Made by a program: the position numbers and the translations under genes. Of a stretch of 64,000 nt of DNA, positions 1 through 8,631 are shown one piece after another (the stretch's first letter is position 1; each line of letters begins with the position of its first letter). The stretch spans positions 29,891,380-29,955,379 of the forward strand of contig OZ038398.1 in assembly GCA_964036045.1 (NCBI GenBank), written 5' to 3'. The notes beneath the pieces are model-generated. The model was not told the DNA's origin. It saw only the letters and a list, made by a program, of their open reading frames with translations, and did not search any database. This DNA comes from Eutreptiella sp. 'Long Island Sound 2002'. Lineage: Eukaryota; Euglenozoa; Euglenophyceae; Eutreptiales; Eutreptiaceae.

Positions 1-3000
1 GTGGCCCACAAGTGGGCGAAGTGGCTACCTCACCCCTGCCGTATCGGGGAGCCCCACGGCTGCAGAGCGGGGGGCAAAATCAGAAGTGGCCCACAAGTGG
101 GCGAAGTGGCTACCTCACCCCTGCCGTATCGGGGAGCCCCACGGCTTCAGAGCGGGGGGCAAAATCAGAAGTGGCCCACAAGTGGGCGAAGTGGCTACCT
201 CACCCCTGCTGTATCGGGGAGCCCCACTGCTGCAGAGCGGGGGGCAAAATCAGAAGTGGCCCACAAGTGGGCAAATTGGCTACCTCACCCCTGCCGTATC
301 GGGGAGCCCCACCACTGCAGAGCGGGGGGCAAAATCAGAAGTGGCCCACAAGTGGGCAAAGTGGCTACCTCACCCCTGCCGTATCGGGGAGCCCCACCGC
401 TGCAGAGCGGGGGGCAAAATCAGAAGTGGCCCACAAGTGGGCAAAGTGGCTACCTCACCCCTGCCGTATCGGGGAGCCCCACCGCTGCACATCGGGGGGC
501 AAAATCAGAAGTGGCCCACAAGTGGGCAAATTGGCTACCTCACCCCTGCCGTATCGGGGAGCCCCACCGCTGCAGAGCGGGGGGCAAAATCAGAAGTGGC
601 CCACAAGTGGGCGAAGTAGCTACCTCACCCCTGCCGTATCGGGGAGCCCCACCGCTTCACATCGGGGGGCAAAATCAGAAGTGGCCCACAAGTGGGCGAA
701 GTGGCTACCTCACCCCTGCTGTATCGGGGAGCCCCACGGCTGCAGAGCGGGGGGCAAAATCAGAAGTGGCCCACAAGTGGGCGAAGTGGCTACCTCACCC
801 CTGCCGTATCGGGGAGCCCCACCGCTTCAGAGCGGGGGGCAAAATCAGAAGTGGCCCACAAGTGGGCAAATTGGCTACCTCACCCCTGCCGTATCGGGGA
901 GCCCCACCGCTGCAGATCAGGGGGCAGAATCAGAAGTGGCTCACAAGTGGGCGAAGTGGCTACCTCAGCCCTGCCGTATCGGGGAGGCCCATTGCTTCAG
1001 AGCGGGGGGCAAAATCAGAAGTGGCCCACAAGTGGGCAAAGTGGCTACCTCACCCCTGCCGTATCGGGGAGCCCCACCGCTGCACAGCGGGGGGCAAACT
1101 CAGAAGTGGCCCACAAGTGGGCAAAGTGGCTACCTCACCCCTGCCATATCGGGGAGCCCCACCGCTGCAGATCGGGGGGCAAAATCAGAAGTGGCCCACA
1201 AGTGGGCGAAGTAGCTACCTCACCCCTGCCGTATCGGGGAGCCCCACCGCTTCAGAGCGGGGGGCAAAATCAGAAGTGGCCCACAAGTGGGCGAAGTGGC
1301 TACCTCACCCCTGCTGTATCGGGGAGCCCCACCACTGCAGAGCGGGGGGCAAAATCAGAAGTGGCCCACAAGTGGGCGAAGTGGCTACCTCACCCCTGCC
1401 GTATCGGGGAGCCCCACCGCTTCAGAGCGGGGGGCAAAATCAGAAGTGGCCCACAAGTGGGCAAATTGGCTACCTCACCCCTGCCGTATCGGGGAGCCCC
1501 ACCGCTGCAGATCAGGGGGCAGAATCAGAAGTGGCCCACAAGTGGGCAAATTGGCTACCTCACCCCTGCCGTATCGGGGATCCCCTCCGCTTCAGAGCGG
1601 GGGGCAAAATCAGAAGTGGCCCACAAGTGGGCAAATTGGCTACCTCACCCCTGCCGTATCGGGGAGCCCCACCACTGCAGAGCGGGGGCAAAATCAGAAG
1701 TGGCCCACAAGTGGGCGAAGTGGCTACCTCACCCCTGCTGTATCGGGGAGCCCCACTGCTGCAGAGCGGGGGGCAAAATCAGAAGTGGCCCACAAGTGGG
1801 CAAATTGGCTACCTCACCCCTGCCGTATCGGGGAGCCCCACCACTGCAGAGCGGGGGGCAAAATCAGAAGTGGCCCACAAGTGGGCAAAGTGGCTACCTC
1901 ACCCCTGCCGTATCGGGGAGCCCCACCGCTGCAGAGCGGGGGGCAAAATCAGAAGTGGCCCACAAGTGGGCAAAGTGGCTACCTCACCCCTGCCGTATCG
2001 GGGAGCCCCACCGCTGCACATCGGGGGGCAAAATCAGAAGTGGCCCACAAGTGGGCAAATTGGCTACCTCACCCCTGCCGTATCGGGGAGCCCCACCGCT
2101 GCAGAGCGGGGGGCAAAATCAGAAGTGGCCCACAAGTGGGCGAAGTAGCTACCTCACCCCTGCCGTATCGGGGAGCCCAACCGCTTCAGAGCGGGGGGCA
2201 AAATCAGAAGTGGCCCACAAGTGGGCGAAGTGGCTACCTCACCCCTGCTGTATCGGGGAGCCCCACGGCTGCAGAGCGGGGGGCAAAATCAGAAGTGGCC
2301 CACAAGTGGGCGAAGTGGCTACCTCACCCCTGCCGTATCGGGGAGCCCCACCACTGCAGAGCGGGGGGCAAAATCAGAAGTGGCCCACAAGTGGGCAAAT
2401 TGGCTACCTCACCCCTGCCGTATCGGGGAGCCCCACCGCTGCAGATCAGGGGGCAGAATCAGAAGTGGCCCACAAGTGGGCAAATTGGCTACCTCACCCC
2501 TGCCGTATCGGGGATCCCCTCCGCTTCGGAGCGGGGGGCAAAATCAGAAGTGGCCCACAAGTGGGCAAAGTGGCTACCTCACCCCTGCCGTATCGGGGAG
2601 CCCCACCGCTGCAGAGCGGGGGGCAAAATCAGAAGTGGCCCACAAGTGGGCAAAGTGGCTACCTCACCCCTGCCATATCGGGGAGCCCCACCGCTGCAGA
2701 TCGGGGGGCAAAATCAGGAGTGGCCCACAAGTGGGCAAATTGGCTACCTCACCCCTGCCGTATCGGGGAGCCCCACCGCTGCAGAGCGGGGGGCAAAATC
2801 AGAAGTGGCCCACAAGTGGGCGAAGTAGCTACCTCACCCCTGCCGTATCGGGGAGCCCCACCGCTTCAGAGCGGGGGGCAAAATCAGAAGTGGCCCACAA
2901 GTGGGCGAAGTGGCTACCTCACCCCTGCTGTATCGGGGAGCCCCACGGCTGCAGAGCGGGGGGCAAAATCAGAAGTGGCCCACAAGTGGGCGAAGTGGCT

Positions 3001-5141
3001 ACCTCACCCCTGCCGTATCGGGGAGCCCCACCGCTTCAGAGCGGGGGGCAAAATCAGAAGTGGCCCACAAGTGGGCAAATTGGCTACCTCACCCCTGCCG
3101 TATCGGGGAGCCCCACCGCTGCAGATCAGGGGGCAGAATCAGAAGTGGCCCACAAGTGGGCAAATTGGCTACCTCACCCCTGCCGTATCGGGGATCCCCT
3201 CCGCTTCAGAGCGGGGGGCAAAATCAGAAGTGGCCCACAAGTGGGCAAAGTGGCTACCTCACCCCTGCCGTATCGGGGAGCCCCACCACTGCAGAGCGGG
3301 GGCAAAATCAGAAGTGGCCCACAAGTGGGCGAAGTGGCTACCTCACCCCTGCCGTATCGGGGAGCCCCTCCGCTTCAGAGCGGGGGGCAAAACCAGAAGT
3401 GGCCCACAAGTGGGCAAAGTGGCTACCTCACCCTTGCTGTATCGGGGAGCCCCACGGCTGCAGAGCGGGGGGCAAAATCAGAAGTGGCCCACAAGTGGGC
3501 GAAGTGGCTACCTCACCCCTGCCGTATCAGGGAGCCCCACCGCTTCGGAGCGGGGGGCAAAATCAGAAGTGGCCCACAAGTGGGCAAATTGGCTACCTCA
3601 CCCCTGCGGTATCGGGGAGCCCCTCCGCTTCAGAGCGGGGGGCAAAATCAGAAGTGGCCCACAAGTGGGCAAAGTGGCTACCTCACCCCTGACGTTTCGG
3701 GGAGCCCCACCACTGCAGAGCGGGGGGCAAAATCAGAAGTGGCCCACAAGTGGGCGAAGTGGCTACCTCACCCCTGCCGTATCGGGGATCCCCTCCGCTT
3801 CAGAGCGGGGGGCAAAACCAGAAGTGGCCCACAAGTGGGCGAAGTGGCTACCTCACCCCTGCCGTATCGGGGAGCCCCACCACTGCAGAGCGGGGGGCAA
3901 AATCAGAAGTGGCCCACAAGTGGGCAAAGTGGCTACCTCACCCCTGCGGTATCGGGGAGCCCCACCGCTTCAGAGCGGGGGGCAAAATCAGAAGTGGCCC
4001 ACAAGTGAGCGAAGTGGCTACCTCACCCCTGCCGTATCGGGGAGCCCCACTGCTGCAGAGCGGGGGGCAAAATCAGAAGTGGCCCACAAGTGGGCGAAGT
4101 GGCTACCTCACCCCTGCCGTATCGGGGAGCCCCACCGCTTCAGAGCGGGGGGCAAAATCAGAAGTGGCCCACAAGTGGGCGAAGTGGCTACCTCACCCCT
4201 GCCGTATCGGGGAGCCCCACCGCTGCAGATCGGGGGGCAGAATCAGAAGTGGCCCACAAGTGGGCAAATTGGCTACCTCACCCCTGCCGTATCGGGGATC
4301 CCCTCCGCTTCAGAGCGGGGGGCAAAATCAGAAGTGGCCCACAAGTGGGCAAAGTGGGTACCTCACCCCTGCCGTATCGGGGAGCCCCACCACTGCAGAG
4401 CGGGGGGCAAAATCAGAAGTGGCCCACAAGTGGGCGAAGTGGCTACCTCACCCCTGCCGTATCGGGGAGCCCCACCGCTTCAGAGCGAGGGGCAAAACCA
4501 GGAGTGGCCCACAAGTGGGCGAAGTGGCTACCCCACCCTCGCTATATCGGGGAGCCCCACTGCTGCAGAGCGGGGGGCAAAATCAGAAGTGGCCCACAAG
4601 TGGGCGAAGTGGCTACCTCACCCCTGCCGTATCGGGGAGCCCCACCGCTTCAGAGCGGGGGGCAAAATCAGAAGTGGCCCACAAGTGGGCAAATTGGCTA
4701 CCTCACCCCTGCCGTATCGGGGAGCCCCACCGCTGCAGATCGGGGGGCAGAATCAGAAGTGGCCCACAAGTGGGCAAATTGGCTACCTCACCCCTGCCGT
4801 ATCGGGGATCCCCTCCGCTTCAGAGCGGAGGGCAAAATCAGAAGTGGCCCACAAGTGGGCGAAGTGGCTACCTCACCCCTGCCGTATCGGGGAGCCCCAC
4901 CACTGCAGAGCGGGGGGCAAAATCAGAAGTGGCCCACAAGTGGGCGAAGTGGCTACCTCACCCCTGCCGTATCGGGGATCCCCTCCGCTTCAGAGCGGGG
5001 GGCAAAACCAGAAGTGGCCCACAAGTGGGAGAAGTGGCTACCTCACCCCTGCCGTATCGGGGAGCCCCACCGCTTCAGAGCGGGGGGCAAAACCAGAAGT
5101 GGCCCACAAGTGGGCAAAGTGGCTACCTCACCCCTGCCGTA
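1..5141. repeat. 85-bp satellite, left array
   Basis: About 60 head-to-tail copies of an 85-bp G/C-rich monomer, continuing beyond the left window edge. The monomer runs from GTGGCCCACAAGTGGGC to GGGGGGCAAAATCAGAA. Variant positions recur among monomers: GCGAAG or GCAAAT/GCAAAG, CTGCAG or CTTCAG, AGCGG or ATCGG, CCCCACC or TCCCCTCC. One-base deletions in the G run occur near 1684 and 3299. A 'GTAGCT' variant creates the few forward stop codons. Towards the right edge an AAAACCAG variant becomes common. The array ends abruptly inside a monomer after CTGCCGTA. No spacers are present and there is no coding evidence. Confidence 0.97.
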
Positions 5142-5919
5142 TTTGCTGAACAGATGGGGCGAGTGGATTTCTGTACCGGTGGGATACTGGGGGTGACGGC
5201 CAACGCCAGAATATGGCCAAGAAAAACTAGCCCAGGGATTGGCACCAGCGAGGCGATTGCTCGGTTTGGGTTCAGTGGGAAGAAAGCCAGACAGCGCCCC
5301 ATTCGATGTCCAATGTCACCGGTTGAAGAGTATGCCTTCACCATTGTGTCTTCCTCCTCCATTTTATGCAATTCCAGCGGCTGTTGTCCCTTTGTGGACC
5401 GGCCATGCTGCTTCCATGCCAATTTGGTTCAGCACGAGGGTCAGGCTTGCTATGGGGTGCACCATGCACTGTGCGCGCGCTGTGTCAACAGTAGGCTCTT
5501 TTGGACCCATATTCCCCGATGGCCAAGGTGACTGCATTCACTATTGCGTTCCCATACACAGGACTACTCAGGTTCTTACTCAGTATAAAAACTCAGATAA
5601 TGAGTTAAAGCAAATGGTACTTCCCACGAAAATGCCAGATTGGTGTGCAAATCTGCTGGTTCTGCCTTGTGGACGTAGCTCCCCTGGTGGTGGGTGGTTT
5701 TCAGGGGGGTCACGGGAAAGCTTATTTACAGTTGGACCGCTGTGCGCGCGCTGTGCAGAAGCGCTCCCTTACCCTGGACAGCCCCACAGCGCTGAGCAGA
5801 TGCTGAGCACTCTTCATGTATTATTGGAATCCTAAAAGTGCACAGATTCAGACTGTTTCAACTCTGAACCCTTCTCAGCTCCTGTCCTGCTTCAGCCTCA
5901 GCATCCCGCTGCAGGGGTG

Positions 5920-5927
5920 TATAAAAG
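5920..5927 (+). promoter_or_regulatory. TATA-box-like TATAAAAG in block D
   Basis: A consensus TATAAAAG lies in a G-rich context about 0.65 kb upstream of the SH3/Tudor-like fragment. It is conserved in the second copy at 61989-61996. No transcript start can be assigned, so the call rests on the motif alone. Confidence 0.2.
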
Positions 5928-6409
5928 AGGATAGGTGGGGTGACATTTTTCCTGGGATGTCGGGGGAGCATTACCAGGGCACATACTTTGCATCTTTTAG
6001 GCCTAGGTACCCTCCAGGAATGCAGGGATCCCGATATGCAAGGTTTGCGTTGCCATGTGAGTCCTCGTTCATTTGAGGACCCCTAAACAGCAAGGATTAA
6101 ATCGCCATTTCAGTCCTCGCTGCTCATGTCTGGACAACTGCTGATGCAACGAATAAGGCTGCCACACAAGTTAGTGGCAGGAATGAGTTGATGCATTTGC
6201 ATTATGCTCTCAAAAGCACACCGCCACAATGAGATTGCAATGTAAGGAGATGTGGCAGGTCTGGTTTGCGCTGTGCCGGAAGGCAAAGCAAAGCACAGAG
6301 AGTCTGGTAGCGATGACCATATGCCTGTGACACGGGGGTACATGCAAGCTCTGTATCTGTTGCATCATGGCGAAAACAAAACACCTACATCTTTACCCTC
6401 ACCCCCCCA

Positions 6410-6480
6410 TGTCCAGCCCCCCCCCTTGTCCATCCCCCCCCCCCGGGGGGGGGAACCGTCACTGCCTAGTTCCAAAAAAA
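6410..6480 (+). other. C/G-run terminus resembling the pogo-like element end
   Basis: C runs broken by TTGTCCAT are followed by a G run and ACCGTCACT. The same order (C run, TTGCAAAGT, C run, GGGACACCGTCACTT) forms the left end of the pogo-like element at 8400. This suggests that the coding fragment that follows belongs to a decayed relative of that element. No matching right end was found. Confidence 0.35.
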
Positions 6481-6588
6481 ACGTGGCACTACCATATGTC
6501 ACAGGATTGTGCCACTGTGCCACCTGGTTGGCTCAGATTATGCCCACCTCCTTCGTTCTGTCCCATTGCACTCCTCAGACCTCTGAAA

Positions 6589-6822
6589 ATGTTCCCTCAA
6601 GGCACTATTGTGCCCTATGTCCGTTCCACCGGTGAACCTGTGCTTGCTGTTGTGCAAGGCCCTTCTCCGCATGGTTAACAGTATAGAACCATCACGTACA
6701 AACGTGGTGTCGCTGAGGTTGTGTATGACCGCGCTTCCCTGAAGCGCTTGACAGCCGTGCAGACCACCTCACCGCCCCCACGTCCATATGTTTGCTTCCC
6801 ACTGCTATTCCACTGCTCGTGA
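6589..6822 (+). pseudogene. SH3/Tudor-like domain fragment, copy 1 (premature stop)
   Basis: An ATG at 6589 opens a frame beginning MFPQGTIVPYVRST. It aligns without gaps for most of its length with the N-terminus of the pogo-like transposase at 8632 (MFSPGDHVRYHSRT). Shared features are the F-x-x-G start, a GPSP-x-G turn, an I-x-Y strand and a final R-L-x-A-V. In this copy a TAA at 6676-6678 ends the frame after 29 residues. In copy 2 the same codon position reads GAA (GTGAAC in place of GTTAAC) and the frame continues to 77 residues. The fold assignment is by pattern only. It looks like the separated first domain of a transposase relative, without its helix-turn-helix or DDE parts. Confidence 0.5.
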
Positions 6823-7057
6823 TGCCCCTGATGGGCAGTGAGGACCTCCAGAACTTGCTGAAGTTTGCCTGCACATTTTGTTCTAGTGTCCTGTTGCAAT
6901 ACATGTGTGTACAGTGAGATACGGACAGGTTTTCAGTGACATATGTTTTTTTGGTACCGCTCGTCACGCGCAAGCATGGGCACAGCCATAAATACTGCAG
7001 AGTATGCGCCGGTAAGTGGTTGGCCGGGACCAGGCCCGTCCTTAGTGCGCGTCCTAC

Positions 7058-7380
7058 CCTACGGGGGGGGTGGGTGGGTGGGTCCGAGGCCATTTCTGGC
7101 TGGGTGGGTGTCCCACGACCCCCCCCCCCCCGTGGGGGTAGGCCATTTCTGGGTGGGTGGGTTTTGGGACCTGGCGCCGAAATTTTTTTTTGCCTTTGTC
7201 TACAGAGTGGTGGTGAAAAATTTTTTCATGGGTGGGTGGGTTGGCGGGCTGGAGCCACCCCCCCCCCCCCCCCTGTGGGGGTAGGCCATTTCTGGGTCGG
7301 TGGGTCGGCCGGAAATTCTGGGTAGGTGGGTCTCCCAATTAACCCCCCCCCCCCCTCCGGTATGTAAGCCCAGGCCTGGC
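7058..7380. repeat. G/C-run tract with degenerate GGCCATTTCTGGGTGGGTGGG repeats
   Basis: Three to four diverged copies of a segment containing GGCCATTTCTGG followed by GGGTGGGTGGG, interleaved with C runs of 9 to 15 bases. The tract GGGGGGGTGGGTGGGTGGG near 7062-7080 has at least four G runs with one-base loops, so it could form a G-quadruplex. The tract is kept in the second copy near 63115-63420 with different homopolymer lengths. Confidence 0.7.
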
Positions 7381-7415
7381 CGGGACTGGTGTCCACCCCC
7401 CCCCCACCCCGGGGT

Positions 7416-7720
7416 AATCTTTTTTTTAGATGCGCTAAAATTTAAGAAAAGTGCTAAAATTTAAGTCAAAACAGCTAAAAAATGAGCATAAACAGCTAAA
7501 AAAATGAGCAAAACCATCTAAAACAAAAAGATTTCGCATCTAAAAAAAAGATTCTCTACTAAAAAATAAGATTCCAACGAAACCCAAAATCTAAAAAAAA
7601 AGTCATTCGCATGTTTATAAACGTCAAAACAGCAGAATCTTTTTTTTTAGATGGCCAGGTAAAAAGTGAGATTTTGGTAAAACTAAAAGAACACAAAGCC
7701 AGGGGTGGGGAGGGGAGGCA
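7416..7720. repeat. A/T-rich segment with inverted and short direct repeats
   Basis: A perfect 19-bp inverted repeat (AATCTTTTTTTTAGATGCG at 7416-7434 with its complement at 7535-7553) encloses several GCTAAAATTTAAG and CTAAAAAATGAGC direct repeats. A further related arm lies near 7636. No coding frame of note is present. The segment is duplicated at about 63460-63770. Confidence 0.65.
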
Positions 7721-7954
7721 GAAATGCAATTCCTAGGGGCACCCCACCGGACGAATCATCCACATTCCCGAGCGAATCCTGCAAAACAAGGTACAAAGCA
7801 ACAAACAGTAAAGAATGCCAACAAGACCGGAGCAGATGGCTGAGCACTTGCAGAACGCGCTGTTGCAGTACACACTACATTACGTGAAGATGATGTAACC
7901 CATTTGATGGCGTCGGGCCACTGTGCAAATGATGCACAAGACACCTTCTTTGTG

Positions 7955-8105
7955 GAGAAGGGCTAAAATGCCGTGGATTTTCAGAAATGCCAAACAAATA
8001 CAGAACCAGCATCCCTCCCTGTGTGCACCTTGGTCCGTCCATGTTGACCGCCATCTGAAAATATTTGGAACGAGCAAAATTTGAGCATGGAATTTTGGGC
8101 AAAAT
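7955..8105. other. Unassigned sequence between block D and the 330-bp satellite
   Basis: No gene, repeat or motif is recognised here. The second copy of block D is cut by the window end, so it cannot be said whether this stretch belongs to the duplication. Confidence 0.4.
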
Positions 8106-8395
8106 TGTGCACAGCCAGGCCAGGTGCAAGTGGACAATCAGTTGTGCCACACAACAAATTGCCCAACAGCATAAAAGTGCGTACCCCATTCTGCATACCG
8201 CATGCCACCACTGGCTCACAATTCACAGCATTCCACGCCCAAATGGGCTTTGGTTTCTGGGTGCAGATGCTGTAAACTGGCCCTTACATTGACATGCACA
8301 CTGTGGCCAGTCGCCTGTCAAGGAGCCATGGCCGTACATGCGGTTCACAGCGGTGCAGGAACAACCTGAAATTCCCAAACACGAAGCATTCTGTG
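8106..8395. repeat. 330-bp satellite, first (partial) monomer
   Basis: This is most of one 330-bp monomer, from CACAGCCAGGCCAGG to GCATTCTGTG, separated from the main array by the pogo-like element that follows. It is slightly diverged (GCATACCGCATG in place of GAACCGCATG), as expected for the edge of an array. Confidence 0.9.
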
Positions 8396-8631
8396 CATTC
8401 CCCCCTTGCAAAGTCCCCCCCCTTGCAAAGTCCCCCCCCCCCCCCGGGACACCGTCACTTCCATGTTTTTCTAGTTAACATGAATTGTGCTGGTTTGTGT
8501 TGCCCATCTGCTTTACGCATGGCCTTGCATTGCTTTCCCAGTACTACAAATCAAGCACCTGTGTATGTTCTGTGATATTCTCTCTCCAAAGGCGTTGTAT
8601 GGGTGTGTTGTGTTGCCACTTCAGACCCAAG

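Larger units (their letters stand above)
5142..7954. repeat. Block D, copy 1 (duplicated array-flanking segment)
   Basis: This stretch matches 61211-64000 almost base for base. The offset is 56069 at the left end and 56046 at the right end, the difference being small indels, mostly in C or G runs. By eye there are about fifteen substitutions over 2.8 kb. It begins with TTTGCTGAACAGATGG immediately after the 85-bp array. The matching copy runs off the window, so the true right limit is unknown. Apart from a short SH3/Tudor-like coding fragment near 6589, no convincing gene is visible; the other open frames start at non-ATG codons and have no recognisable domains. Confidence 0.93.

Noticed and set aside
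1-5141. CRISPR array
   Set aside because: The 85-bp units are contiguous with no unique spacers, and the context is eukaryotic.
5239-5835. 198-codon frame in block D (and its copy at 61308) as a gene
   Set aside because: It starts at TTG, has no recognisable domain, and its conservation is explained by near-identity of the whole duplicated block.
6081-6100. GTCCTC...GAGGAC hairpin near 6060-6080 as a regulatory stem-loop or terminator
   Set aside because: Only a 6-bp stem with an 8-base loop, no adjoining gene end and no known eukaryotic signal.
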